A stretch of DNA of 64,000 bases, taken from contig NZ_VLLA01000007.1 of the NCBI RefSeq assembly GCF_007830635.1, forward strand, positions 186,001-250,000, given 5' to 3'. The notes beneath the pieces were generated by a model. The model did not search any database. It saw only the letters and a program-made list of their open reading frames with translations, and had not been told where the DNA came from. The DNA is from Bradyrhizobium huanghuaihaiense. Its GTDB lineage: Bacteria; Pseudomonadota; Alphaproteobacteria; Rhizobiales; Xanthobacteraceae. A program made the translations under genes and the position numbers. Below are positions 8,955-17,624 of this stretch, piece by piece; position 1 is the first letter of the stretch; the number at the start of each line of letters is the position of its first letter.

Positions 8955-10022
8955 ATGGCGCAGCCGACCTTCTTTACAAAGCCGCCTGCCACAGCGCTGG
9001 CCGACATTGCCACGCTGACCAAGGCGCAATTGGTTGACCCCACGAGGGGCGGCCTCGTCATCACCGGCCTGGCTTCGCTGGACGAAGCCGGGCCGATGCA
9101 TCTGGCATTCTTTGACAACCTCAAATATGTCGATCAGCTCAAGGCAACCAAGGCAGGTGCATGCCTGGTCAGTCCGCGCTTCGAGGCCGAGGTGCCCGCG
9201 CATGTGGCCGTGCTGCGGGCGAAGCAGCCGTTCCGCGCCTTCGTCGGCATTGCCCGGGAATGGCACGGCGACGCGCTGAGGCCGCAATCCTGGACCGGCA
9301 ATGACGGCATCGCCCCGTCGGCCATCATCGATCCCACCGCCCGGCTCGAGGACGGCGTGATCGTCGAGCCGCTGGCGGTGATCGGTGCGGATGTCGAGAT
9401 CGGCAGCGGCACGGTGGTCGGTGTTGGTGCCGTGATCGGCCCTGGCGTCAAGATCGGCCGGGACTGCAATGTCGGCGCCCGCACCGCGATCCAGTGCGCC
9501 CTGATCGGCAACAACGTCTTGATCCATCCGGGCTGCTCGATCGGCCAGGACGGCTACGGCTTCATCTTCTTCGGCCCCGAGGGCCATCTGAAGGTGCCCC
9601 AGACCGGGCGCGTGCTGATCCAGAACGACGTCGAGGTCGGCGCCAACACCACGATCGACCGCGGCTCGTTGCGGGATACGGTCATCGGCGAAGGGACCAA
9701 AATCGACAATCAGGTCCAGATCGGCCACAATGTCACGATCGGCCGGCACTGCCTGCTGGCGGCCCAGATCGGCCTCGCCGGCAGCCTGACCATCGGCGAC
9801 AACGTGGCGCTCGGAGCGAAGGTGGGCATCAACAATCACCTCAAGATCGGCGATGGAGCCCAGGTGACAGCGATGAGCGCGGTCAAGGACGACATCCCGC
9901 CGGGCGGCCGCTGGGGCGGGCATTTCGCCAAGCCGACCAAACAATGGTTCAAGGAGATCATCGCGGTGGAGCGCCTGGTACGCGACAGCAAGGCCGATCC
10001 GAAGGACGAGGGACGGGAATGA
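8955..10022 (+). CDS. lpxD: UDP-3-O-acylglucosamine N-acyltransferase
   Basis: LpxD adds the second, N-linked hydroxyacyl chain to UDP-3-O-acyl-glucosamine in lipid A synthesis, using acyl-ACP. The protein is 355 aa. An N-terminal uridine-binding domain (to about residue 100) precedes a left-handed beta-helix of hexapeptide repeats such as IGADVEIGSGTVVG and IGDNVALGAKVGI. The catalytic histidine lies in QIGHNVTIGRHCLLA. It overlaps fabZ by four bases (ATGA), giving translational coupling, and belongs to the lpxD-fabZ-lpxA-lpxI-lpxB block. Confidence 0.96.
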   Translation: MAQPTFFTKPPATALADIATLTKAQLVDPTRGGLVITGLASLDEAGPMHLAFFDNLKYVDQLKATKAGACLVSPRFEAEVPAHVAVLRAKQPFRAFVGIAREWHGDALRPQSWTGNDGIAPSAIIDPTARLEDGVIVEPLAVIGADVEIGSGTVVGVGAVIGPGVKIGRDCNVGARTAIQCALIGNNVLIHPGCSIGQDGYGFIFFGPEGHLKVPQTGRVLIQNDVEVGANTTIDRGSLRDTVIGEGTKIDNQVQIGHNVTIGRHCLLAAQIGLAGSLTIGDNVALGAKVGINNHLKIGDGAQVTAMSAVKDDIPPGGRWGGHFAKPTKQWFKEIIAVERLVRDSKADPKDEGRE

Positions 10023-10480
10023 CGGAGGAATCGCCTATCAAGTTCGAGCTGGTGGATATCAACGCGATCCTCCAGACGCTGCCGCACCGCTTTCCGATGC
10101 TGCTGATCGATCGCGTGATCAACATCCGCGCCGATTACAGCGGCATCGGCATCAAGAACGTCACCTTCAACGAGCCGGCCTTCCAGGGGCATTTCCCCGA
10201 GCGTCCGGTCTATCCCGGCGTCATGATGATCGAGGCGATGGCGCAGACGGCGGGCGTGATCGGCATCAAATCGGTCGAGGGCACCGAGAAGCCGCGCGCG
10301 GTGTATTTCCTCACCATCGACAAGTGCAAGTTCCGCAAGCCCGTGCTGCCCGGCGATACCATCGAGTATCACATGCGCTCTCTCGGCCGCCGCAAGGCCA
10401 TGTGGTGGTTTCACGGCGACGCCAAGGTCAACGGCCAGGTGGTTGCGGAGGCCGACGTCGGCGCCATGCTGACGGATTGA
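10019..10480 (+). CDS. fabZ: 3-hydroxyacyl-[acyl-carrier-protein] dehydratase FabZ
   Basis: FabZ dehydrates 3-hydroxyacyl-ACP in type II fatty acid synthesis and competes with LpxA/LpxD for the same hydroxyacyl-ACP pool. The protein is 153 aa with a hot-dog fold. LPHRFPMLLIDRV near residue 20, the catalytic histidine in FQGHFPERPVYPGVMMIEAMAQ and the catalytic glutamate in that helix are intact. The start ATG at 10019 overlaps the lpxD stop. Unusually, the next lipid A gene is not contiguous: a minus-strand gene intervenes before lpxA. Confidence 0.96.
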   Translation: MTEESPIKFELVDINAILQTLPHRFPMLLIDRVINIRADYSGIGIKNVTFNEPAFQGHFPERPVYPGVMMIEAMAQTAGVIGIKSVEGTEKPRAVYFLTIDKCKFRKPVLPGDTIEYHMRSLGRRKAMWWFHGDAKVNGQVVAEADVGAMLTD

Positions 10481-10503
10481 GGGAGCAGCTAGCGCGAATG
10501 GAT

Positions 10504-10827
10504 TCACGCGTGGCAGTCGTAGCGGCTGCCCGCAGTCTCGCGCCTGATATTTTGGTTGAAGAACTGGCCCATCGAGGGTGCGCCCAGGAGGCGGTCGACC
10601 GTCTCGGCCGTGACCCCGCAATAGCGGTCGTAGGCACCGTTCGCTGCGACGACGAGGTCCCGACGCGTGCGATCGTAGCAGACCCGCTGGAGCACCGTGC
10701 TCCGGGTGATGTCGCGGCACTCGAATGCCCCGAGATCGACGCGGTCGCGCTCGCCGATCTCGACCGTTTCGGAGACGATCGGCGCAGCCGCGAGCTGCGC
10801 GAGCAGAAGTGCCAGGGCCCTGACCAT
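10504..10827 (-). CDS. Small exported KTSC-domain protein
   Basis: The 107-aa protein has a short hydrophobic N-terminus (MVRALALLLAQLAAAP), probably a signal peptide, then sequence I recognise as a KTSC domain: DLGAFECRDITRS, LQRVCYDRTRRDLVV, YDRYCGV and LLGAPSMGQFFNQNIR, ending near YDC. The conserved cysteines suggest disulfides in the periplasm (inference). The function of KTSC domains is unknown to me. The frame is open to 10956, but ATG 10827 is the first start giving a signal peptide. It lies antisense between fabZ and lpxA, so it interrupts the lipid A gene row. Confidence 0.72.
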   Translation of the reverse strand: MVRALALLLAQLAAAPIVSETVEIGERDRVDLGAFECRDITRSTVLQRVCYDRTRRDLVVAANGAYDRYCGVTAETVDRLLGAPSMGQFFNQNIRRETAGSRYDCHA

Positions 10828-11003
10828 GATAAGTTCAAGCTCCACATGAGCACGTTGAAAGGCGGGAAGGGCCGCTTCATCCGGCACTTGAAACACGCCG
10901 AGATGATACGTCACTGGACAGATCGGGCATAGTCGCGCTAACCACCGGAAAACCAAGCGACTTCAACACATAACCAGACCTTCTTGACGAGTTAGATTGC
11001 TTG

Positions 11004-11795
11004 ATGAGCAAGATTGATCCCACCGCACGGATCGCGGACGGCGCCGTGATCGGCGAGGGCACCGAGATCGGCCCCTATTGCATCATCGGTCCGAACGTCG
11101 TGATCGGCAAAAACTGCAAGCTGATCGGGCATGTGCACATCACGGCGCAGACCACCATCGGCGATGATTGCACCATCTATCCCTTTGCCTCGCTGGGCAC
11201 GCCGCCGCAGTCGCTCAGCTATCGGGGTGAGCTGACCAAGCTCAAGATCGGCTCAGGCTGCACCATCCGCGAATCCGTGACCATGAACGCCGGCACGGTC
11301 GCCGGCGGCGGCGTCACCACGGTCGGTGACCGCGGCTACTTCATGAACTGCAGCCACGTCGGCCATGATTGCCATGTCGGCAACGACGCGATCTTCGCGA
11401 CGTCGGCAACGCTCGGCGGTCACTGCGAGATCGGCGACTTCGTCTTCATCGGCGGCTTGTCCGCAGTGCACCAGTTTACCCGCATCGGGCCGCAGGTCAT
11501 GGTGGGCGGCGTCTGCGGCGTGCGCGACGACATCATTCCGTTCGGGCTGGTCAACGGCCAGTATGCGGCACTCGAGGGCCTCAACATCATCGGCATGAAG
11601 CGCCGCAAGTTCACCAAGCAGCGGCTTGCGACGGTGCGCGGCTTCTACCAGAAGCTCTTCCACGGCCCGGGCACGTTCGCCGAGCGGCTCGAGGCGGTGC
11701 GGCCGCTCGCGGGAGAAGATCCGGCCATCGCCGAAATTCTCGACTTCATCGGCAAGGGCAAGCGCCCGCTCTGTCTTCCCGCCATCGCGAAGTGA
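11004..11795 (+). CDS. lpxA: Acyl-ACP--UDP-N-acetylglucosamine O-acyltransferase
   Basis: LpxA transfers a 3-hydroxyacyl chain to the 3-OH of UDP-GlcNAc, the first step of lipid A synthesis. The protein is 263 aa: hexapeptide repeats (IGEGTEIGPYCIIGPNVVIG) forming a left-handed beta-helix, then a helical C-terminal part. The catalytic histidine is in MNCSHVGHDCHVGND; GGLSAVHQFTRIGPQVMVGG and LNIIGMKRRKF are also typical. ATG 11004 is used instead of the in-frame TTG 11001. Because a reverse gene precedes it, lpxA probably has its own promoter in 10828-11003, though none was assigned. lpxI follows after seven bases. Confidence 0.96.
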   Translation: MSKIDPTARIADGAVIGEGTEIGPYCIIGPNVVIGKNCKLIGHVHITAQTTIGDDCTIYPFASLGTPPQSLSYRGELTKLKIGSGCTIRESVTMNAGTVAGGGVTTVGDRGYFMNCSHVGHDCHVGNDAIFATSATLGGHCEIGDFVFIGGLSAVHQFTRIGPQVMVGGVCGVRDDIIPFGLVNGQYAALEGLNIIGMKRRKFTKQRLATVRGFYQKLFHGPGTFAERLEAVRPLAGEDPAIAEILDFIGKGKRPLCLPAIAK

Positions 11796-11802
11796 AACCG
11801 GG

Positions 11803-12672
11803 ATGGCCGCGGACATGACATCGGCGGCTCCAGGGATTTCATCGCCGGTCGGCGTGGTCGCCGGCGGCGGCGCGATGCCGTTCGCTGTGGCCGAGTCGCT
11901 CGCCGCGCGCGGCATCACGCCGGTGCTGTTTCCGTTGCGCGGTGCCTGCGATCCGGCGCGGGTGGAGAAATTCCGCCACCGCTGGATCTCGGTCGGCCAG
12001 CTCGGCCGCGCGATGCGGCTGTTCCGCGAGGAGGGCTGCCGCGACCTGATCTTCATCGGCACCTTGGTGCGGCCTTCGCTGTCCGAGATCCGGTTCGACA
12101 TCAAGACGCTGCGCCTGCTCGGCAACGTCATCCGTGCCTTTCGCGGCGGCGACGATCATCTTCTCTCGGGTGTCGGCCGTCTTCTCGAGCAGGACGGCTT
12201 TCGCATGGTCGGCATCAAGGATGTGGCGCCCGACCTCTTGATGCCCGAGGGCTGCATCAGTCGTGCCTGGCCGAATGACAATGCCAAGTCCGACATCGAG
12301 CGCGGGCGCGCGGTGCTGACGGCGCTCGGCCCGTTCGATATCGGCCAGGCTGCCGTCGTGATCGACGGTCATGTGGTGGCGGTCGAGGACATCGAAGGCA
12401 CCGACGCGCTACTCGCGCGCGTCGCGCGCCTGCGCGAAGAGGGCCGCATCCGCGCCGCCACCGGCCGCGGCGTGCTGGTGAAGGCACCGAAGAGCGGTCA
12501 GGATCTGCGCTTCGACCTGCCGACGATCGGCCCGCGTACCATCGAGGGTGTCGCCAAGGCCGGCCTTGCCGGCATCGCCGTCATCGCCGGCAACACGATT
12601 GCTGCCGAGCCGCAGGCGATGATCGCGCTTGCCGATGCCAAATATCTCTTCGTCATCGGCCTGCCCAAATGA
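11803..12672 (+). CDS. lpxI: UDP-2,3-diacylglucosamine diphosphatase LpxI
   Basis: LpxI cleaves UDP-2,3-diacylglucosamine to lipid X and UMP; it replaces LpxH in most alphaproteobacteria. The protein is 289 aa. Characteristic segments are VGVVAGGGAMPFAVAESL near the N-terminus, LIFIGTLVRPSL, and the C-terminal catalytic half with DIGQAAVVIDGHVVAVEDIEGTD and a late FDLPTIGPRTIEG segment. ATG 11803 follows the lpxA stop by seven bases. The stop overlaps the lpxB start by four bases (ATGA), so lpxI and lpxB, which act in succession, are coupled. Confidence 0.94.
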   Translation: MAADMTSAAPGISSPVGVVAGGGAMPFAVAESLAARGITPVLFPLRGACDPARVEKFRHRWISVGQLGRAMRLFREEGCRDLIFIGTLVRPSLSEIRFDIKTLRLLGNVIRAFRGGDDHLLSGVGRLLEQDGFRMVGIKDVAPDLLMPEGCISRAWPNDNAKSDIERGRAVLTALGPFDIGQAAVVIDGHVVAVEDIEGTDALLARVARLREEGRIRAATGRGVLVKAPKSGQDLRFDLPTIGPRTIEGVAKAGLAGIAVIAGNTIAAEPQAMIALADAKYLFVIGLPK

Positions 12673-13847
12673 TGCAGACCCGCGATCCCAAGCGAAAGAT
12701 TTTTCTGATCGCGACGGAGGAATCCGGCGATCGGCTCGGCAGCGCGTTGATGAAGGTATTGCGCCAGCGCCTCGGCGACGGCGTGCAGTTCGTCGGCGTC
12801 GGTGGCCGCACCATGGCGCGCGAGGGGCTGGAGACGCTGTTTCCGATCGAGGAGCTGTCGATCGTCGGCTTTGCCGCAGTGGTGCAGCAATTGCCAAAAA
12901 TCCTGCGGCTGATCCGCCAGACCGTCGATGCCGTGACCGAGGCCGCGCCGGACGCGCTCGTCATCATCGACAGTCCCGACTTTACCCATCGCGTCGCCCG
13001 CCGCGTGCGGGCAAAGAATCCCGCGATCCCGGTCGTCGACTACGTCTCGCCGCAGCTCTGGGCCTGGCGGCCGGGGCGGGCGCGGACCATGCTCGGCTAC
13101 GTCGATCACGTGCTCGGCCTGCTGCCGTTCGAGCCGGAGGAATACCGCAAGCTCGGCGGGCCGCCCTGCAGCTATGTCGGCCATCCCCTGATCGAGCAAT
13201 TGTCCTCGCTGCGGCCGAATGTGGAGGAGCAGACGCGCCGCAACACCGAGCCGCCGGTGCTGCTGGTGTTGCCCGGCAGCCGCCGCAGCGAGATCAGGCA
13301 TCATCTCGACGTGTTCGGCGCGGCGCTCGGCCGGTTGCAGGCGGAGGGGCGCGCGTTCGAATTGATGCTGCCCACCATGCCGCATCTCGAAGCCACCGTG
13401 CGCGAGGGCATTGCGAGCTGGCCGGTCGAGCCGCAAATCGTGATCGGCGAGGCCGAGAGGCGCGCCGCCTTCCGGATCGCGCATGCCGCGCTGGCGAAAT
13501 CAGGCACGGTAACGCTCGAGCTCGCGCTATCGGGCATTCCGATGGTGACGGCCTATCGCGTCGGTGCGATCGAGGCCTTCATCCTGCGCCGCGCGATCCG
13601 CGTCTCCTCAGTGATCCTCGCCAATCTCGTGATCGGCGAGGATGTCATTCCGGAGTATTTGCAGGAGGACTGCACGCCGGAGAAGCTCGCGCTGGCGCTG
13701 TCCGAGGTGCTGACCGACACACCGCTGCGCCAGCGGCAGGTCGAAGCCTTCGCCCGGCTCGATCGGATCATGTCGACCGGCAACAAATCGCCGAGCGTGC
13801 TCGCCGCCGATGTGGTCCTCGCGACGATGCGAAAGGCGCGGCGGTAG
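12669..13847 (+). CDS. lpxB: Lipid-A-disaccharide synthase
   Basis: LpxB joins lipid X and UDP-2,3-diacylglucosamine into the tetra-acyl disaccharide of lipid A; it is a peripheral inner-membrane GT-B glycosyltransferase. The protein is 392 aa. Visible are IFLIATEESGDRLGSALM at the N-terminus, VIIDSPDFTHRVA, YVSPQLWAWRPGR, and LLVLPGSRRSEI with the C-terminal KSGTVTLELALSGIPMV nucleotide-sugar motif. It closes the lipid A row; a dispersed inverted repeat follows 11 bases after the stop. Confidence 0.96.
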   Translation: MMQTRDPKRKIFLIATEESGDRLGSALMKVLRQRLGDGVQFVGVGGRTMAREGLETLFPIEELSIVGFAAVVQQLPKILRLIRQTVDAVTEAAPDALVIIDSPDFTHRVARRVRAKNPAIPVVDYVSPQLWAWRPGRARTMLGYVDHVLGLLPFEPEEYRKLGGPPCSYVGHPLIEQLSSLRPNVEEQTRRNTEPPVLLVLPGSRRSEIRHHLDVFGAALGRLQAEGRAFELMLPTMPHLEATVREGIASWPVEPQIVIGEAERRAAFRIAHAALAKSGTVTLELALSGIPMVTAYRVGAIEAFILRRAIRVSSVILANLVIGEDVIPEYLQEDCTPEKLALALSEVLTDTPLRQRQVEAFARLDRIMSTGNKSPSVLAADVVLATMRKARR

Positions 13848-13858
13848 GCGACGGTCCC

Positions 13859-13948
13859 GTAGGGTGGGCAAAGCGAAAGCGTGCCCACGTTCTTTCGTAA
13901 TCATTGAGAGACGGTGGGCACGGCGCTTTGCGCCTTTGCCCACCCTAC
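13859..13948. repeat. REP-like inverted repeat, 'GTAGGGTGGGC' family
   Basis: A long imperfect inverted repeat begins GTAGGGTGGGCAAAGCG and ends in its complement ending CCCACCCTAC, about 90 bases overall. It lies between the convergent lpxB and SDR genes and can serve as a bidirectional transcript end. I recognise this sequence type as a multi-copy intergenic element of Bradyrhizobium (memory, not searched). Confidence 0.75.
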
Positions 13949-13960
13949 AGCACGACGGTC

Positions 13961-14728
13961 CTAGGCCAAGCCGCCATCGACCCGAAAACACTGGCTGGTG
14001 ATACGTTGGCTCTCGTCGGATGCGAGAAACAGCGCCATCCGCGCGATGTCCTCAGGCGTCACCGCATCGGGAATGGCCTGGCGGGTGCGAAACTCTGCGA
14101 TGACCCGCTCATCCGGATACCACAGCCGGCGCTGGCGTTCGGTGATCACCATGCCCGGCGCGATCGCGTTGACGCGGATGCGGTCGGGGCCGACCGACCG
14201 CGCCAGCGAGTTGGTGAAGCCGACGATCGCTGCCTTCGCGGCGGCATAGACCGGCAGCGCCGGCGCCCCGCGCATCCAGGCGATCGACGACATGTTGATG
14301 ATCGAGCCGCCGCCGCGCGCCTGCATCTGCGGCACCACGGCTTGCGCGGCAAAGAAGACGTGCTTGAGGTTGACGCCGATCGTCCAGTCGAATTCGGCGG
14401 GTGTCACCTCCGCGAGCACCTGGCGCTGGTCGTTGGCGGCATTGTTGACGAGCACCGCGGCGTCCCCGAGCTTTCGGCGGACCTCGGCCATGGCGGCGCG
14501 CAAGGCATCGATGTCGAGGAGGTCGCAAGGCACGAACAGCGGCGCCGTGCCGGACGCGGCCGCCACCTCCGCCACCAGCGCCGCGCCGGCCGCTTCGTCG
14601 AAATCGAGGAAGGCGACGCGGGCGCCTTGACCGGCAAAGGCGCGCACGAAGGCGGCACCGATGCCGCTGGCGCCACCGGTGATCAGCACCACGCGGTCGG
14701 CGAGGCCAGGATAGCTCGTCTTTGTCAT
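13961..14728 (-). CDS. SDR-family oxidoreductase
   Basis: A short-chain dehydrogenase/reductase of 255 aa. The dinucleotide motif is VVLITGGASGIGAAF near residue 14, NNAAND follows, the catalytic serine is in NMSSIAW, and YAAAK supplies Tyr and Lys. The acidic LDFDEA loop suggests NAD rather than NADP preference (inference). It is the last gene of a minus-strand operon: its start overlaps the stop of the ABC ATPase by four bases. Coupling to a sugar importer and ROK regulator suggests oxidation of an imported sugar or polyol. The exact substrate cannot be read from the sequence. Confidence 0.9.
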   Translation of the reverse strand: MTKTSYPGLADRVVLITGGASGIGAAFVRAFAGQGARVAFLDFDEAAGAALVAEVAAASGTAPLFVPCDLLDIDALRAAMAEVRRKLGDAAVLVNNAANDQRQVLAEVTPAEFDWTIGVNLKHVFFAAQAVVPQMQARGGGSIINMSSIAWMRGAPALPVYAAAKAAIVGFTNSLARSVGPDRIRVNAIAPGMVITERQRRLWYPDERVIAEFRTRQAIPDAVTPEDIARMALFLASDESQRITSQCFRVDGGLA

Positions 14729-15840
14729 GCGATCAGTCGCTCCGTCTCGGGGTCGAACAGGCAGATGCGACGGGTGTCGAGCGCGAAGGGCGCCAATTCG
14801 CCCGGCGCGGGGCGGACGTCCGGCGAGATGCGCGCCTGCGCGGGCTCGCCGCCAAGGCGCAGCAGGACGATGGTCTCGGCCCCGGTAGGTTCGACCATCT
14901 CGACCGGCGCGGTGACGACAACCGGCGCGCCGGTTGCGCCCGCGAACGCGCGGTCGCCTTCGGCGATGCATTCCGGCCTGATTCCGAGCACCACCTCGCG
15001 GCCGACATAGGATGCGGCGGCATCGTAGCCCTGCAGATGCAGACGCACCTCGTCCGGTCGACCGGCGCCGATCACGGCCACCAGTCCGCTGCTATCTGCC
15101 TCGAGCCGTGCCGGCATCGTGTTCATGGGCGGCGAGCCCATGAAGCGGGCGACGAACAGATTGGCGGGATAGCGGTACACCGTATCAGGGTCGGCGAATT
15201 GCTGCACCACGCCGCGGTGCATCACGGCGATGCGGGTCGCCATGGTCATGGCCTCGATCTGGTCGTGGGTGACGTAGATGATGGTGGCGCCGATGCGCTG
15301 ATGCAGGCGCTTGATCTCCATCCGCATCTCGACCCGCAGCTTGGCGTCGAGATTGGAGAGCGGCTCGTCGAACAGGAAGAGCAGGGGATCGCGCACCAAT
15401 GCCCGGCCCATCGCCACGCGCTGGCGCTGGCCGCCGGAGAGCTGCGACGGCTTGCGGCCGAGCAGCGGCTCGATCTGGAGCAGCTTGGCGACGTTCGCGA
15501 CCGCCTTCTCCTGCTCGGCCTTCGGCACATGACGGCATTCCATGCCGAAGGTGATGTTCTGGCGCACCGTCATCGATGGGTAGAGCGCGTAGGACTGGAA
15601 CACCATGGCGATGTCGCGGTCTTTCGGCGGGACATCGTTGACGACGCGCCCGCCGATTTCCACGGTGCCTGCGCTGGCGCGGTCCAGCCCGGCGACGATG
15701 TTGAGCAGCGTAGACTTGCCGCAGCCGGACGGCCCGACCAGCACGGTGAACTCGCCGCTCTCGATGTCGAGGTCGATGCCTTTCAGCACCTCCAGATTGG
15801 CGTAGCGCTTCGACAGGGCGCGAATGCTCAGTGCTGTCAT
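14725..15840 (-). CDS. Sugar ABC transporter ATP-binding protein (MalK/UgpC type)
   Basis: This is the ATPase of a CUT1-family carbohydrate importer, 371 aa. Walker A is GPSGCGKST near residue 38, the signature is LSGGQRQRVAMGRA, Walker B is LFLFDEPLSNLD and the switch is THDQIEAM. The C-terminal third forms the MOBE/TOBE regulatory region, and VLGIRPE is typical of UgpC-like members. It lies downstream of both permease genes and overlaps the SDR gene by four bases. The sugar is unknown; the family commonly takes glycerol phosphate, oligosaccharides or polyols. Confidence 0.94.
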   Translation of the reverse strand: MTALSIRALSKRYANLEVLKGIDLDIESGEFTVLVGPSGCGKSTLLNIVAGLDRASAGTVEIGGRVVNDVPPKDRDIAMVFQSYALYPSMTVRQNITFGMECRHVPKAEQEKAVANVAKLLQIEPLLGRKPSQLSGGQRQRVAMGRALVRDPLLFLFDEPLSNLDAKLRVEMRMEIKRLHQRIGATIIYVTHDQIEAMTMATRIAVMHRGVVQQFADPDTVYRYPANLFVARFMGSPPMNTMPARLEADSSGLVAVIGAGRPDEVRLHLQGYDAAASYVGREVVLGIRPECIAEGDRAFAGATGAPVVVTAPVEMVEPTGAETIVLLRLGGEPAQARISPDVRPAPGELAPFALDTRRICLFDPETERLIA

Positions 15841-15850
15841 GGCAAATCCA

Positions 15851-16708
15851 TCATTTCACGGCCCCCGCGGTCAGGCCGCGTACGAAGTACTTGCCGCCGA
15901 TCAGGTAGATCAGCAGCGTCGGCAGGGCGGCGATCATCACCGCGGCGCTCTGCACGCCATGCTGCGGGATATCGGCGACGGCGGCGGAGAGCGCGATCAG
16001 CGCGGCGGTGACCGGCTGCTGCTGGCCGGTCGTGAATGTCACGCCGTAGAGAAACTCGTTCCAGATATGCGTGAACTGCCAGATCACGGTGACGACCAGG
16101 ATCGGCGGCGAGAGCGGCAGGATGATGCGCCAGAAAATGCGAAAGAATCCTGCGCCATCGATGCGCGCGGCTCTTATCAATTCCTGCGGGATGGCAACGT
16201 AATAGTTCCGGCAGAACAGGGTGGTGAAGGACAGGCCCTGGATCGTGTGGATCACGACCAAGCCGGTCAGCGTGTTCATCAGGCCGGTATCGCGCAGCAC
16301 GATGGTCCAGGGCAGAAGGCGCATCTGCTGCGGCAGGAAGATGCCGAGCGTGACGATGCCGTAGATCCAGCTATCGCCGCGAAAGCGCCAGAGCGACACC
16401 GCGTAACCGGCGACCGCGCCAAGCAGGGTGGAGAAGACCGTCGCGGGGATGGTCACAAGCGCGGAGTTCAGCATGTACGGCTGGATGCCGGCGCAGGTCT
16501 CGGCGACGCAGAAACCGCTCCAGGCGGCGGCGTAATTGCTCCAGGCCAGATGTTGCGGCCAGCCGATCATCGAGCCTTGCGCGATCTCCTCGTTGGTCCG
16601 GAGCGAGTTCAGCACGACAACAGCGAGCGGCGCGAGCCATGCTGCGGCGATCAGCAAAACGATGAGATAGATCAGGATCCGGCTTGGCGCGAAGGTGCGG
16701 TCACGCAT
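15851..16708 (-). CDS. Sugar ABC transporter permease (MalG-like)
   Basis: Inner-membrane permease of the CUT1 importer, 285 aa with six predicted hydrophobic helices. The EAA loop that docks the ATPase is EELIRAARIDGAGFFRIFWRI-like, starting near IPQELIRAARIDGA. The start is MRDRTF at 16708, eight bases inside the end of the partner permease, giving translational coupling. An upstream in-frame start at 16747 lies inside that partner gene and is not used. The pair forms a heterodimeric channel. Confidence 0.92.
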   Translation of the reverse strand: MRDRTFAPSRILIYLIVLLIAAAWLAPLAVVVLNSLRTNEEIAQGSMIGWPQHLAWSNYAAAWSGFCVAETCAGIQPYMLNSALVTIPATVFSTLLGAVAGYAVSLWRFRGDSWIYGIVTLGIFLPQQMRLLPWTIVLRDTGLMNTLTGLVVIHTIQGLSFTTLFCRNYYVAIPQELIRAARIDGAGFFRIFWRIILPLSPPILVVTVIWQFTHIWNEFLYGVTFTTGQQQPVTAALIALSAAVADIPQHGVQSAAVMIAALPTLLIYLIGGKYFVRGLTAGAVK

Positions 16709-17624
16709 GCTTCGCCCGCCGCCGCTGGATGTAACGCCACGCTGCATAGGGCAGCAAGACCGCGAGAAGAATGAGCAGCATGAGGACCGCCGCCGCCGCT
16801 CCGCGTCCGAGCAGGCTGCGCTGGAACATCAGGTCATAGACGACGAGTGCCGGCAGCTGCGTCGCTATGCCGGGCCCGCCATTGGTGAGCGCACGGACGA
16901 GGTCGAAGGTCGAAATCGCGAACTGCAGCTGGATGACGATGACGGTGATGGTGATCGGCCAAAGCGTCGGCAGGATGACGCGCCGGTACATCCTGATAGC
17001 TCCGGCGCCGTCGATTTGCGCGGCCTTGATCAGGTCGGCATCGACAGAGCGCAGGCCGGCGAGGAACAGCGCCATGGCAAAGCCGGAGGATTGCCAGATC
17101 GCAGCGATGACAATGGTCCAGATCGCCATGTCGCGGTCGATCAGCCAGTCGAACCGGAAGGAGGTCCAGCCGAGGTCGTGGACCAGCTTCTGGATCCCAA
17201 GGCCGGGATTGAGCAGCCAGCTCCAGACCGTGCCGGTGACCACGAACGACACCGCCAGGGGATAGAGGAAGATGGAGCGCAGCAAATTCTCGCCGCGAAT
17301 GCGCTGATCGAGCAGGATTGCAAGGATGAGGCCGGTCGCAAGGCTCAGCAACACGAAGGCGCTGCCAAACAGCAGCAGATTGTCGAGGGCGATCTGCCAG
17401 TTGCGCGAGGCCGCGACCGCGGAATAGTTGCGCAAACCCACCCAGCCCGTAACAGGGACCAGCGTGGATGGTGTGAACGATATCCAGATCGTCCACAGCG
17501 AGAACGCAATGAGATGCGCGGCGGACAACAGCAGCGGCACCCAGATGGTCAGATATTCGGGCAGCCGGCGGACGATTTCAGACGCCGCCGGCCGGCCCGG
17601 TCCTGTCGAGACGGCGATGGTCAA
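16701..17624 (-). CDS. Sugar ABC transporter permease (MalF-like)
   Basis: First permease of the CUT1 importer, 307 aa, with an N-terminal cytosolic segment and six hydrophobic helices beginning at YLTIWVPLLLSAAHLIAF. The EAA loop is SVDADLIKAAQIDGAGAIRMY, followed by VILPTLWP. Its start overlaps the stop of the binding-protein gene by four bases and its end overlaps the second permease by eight. These overlaps suggest strict co-expression. Confidence 0.92.
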   Translation of the reverse strand: MTIAVSTGPGRPAASEIVRRLPEYLTIWVPLLLSAAHLIAFSLWTIWISFTPSTLVPVTGWVGLRNYSAVAASRNWQIALDNLLLFGSAFVLLSLATGLILAILLDQRIRGENLLRSIFLYPLAVSFVVTGTVWSWLLNPGLGIQKLVHDLGWTSFRFDWLIDRDMAIWTIVIAAIWQSSGFAMALFLAGLRSVDADLIKAAQIDGAGAIRMYRRVILPTLWPITITVIVIQLQFAISTFDLVRALTNGGPGIATQLPALVVYDLMFQRSLLGRGAAAAVLMLLILLAVLLPYAAWRYIQRRRAKHA

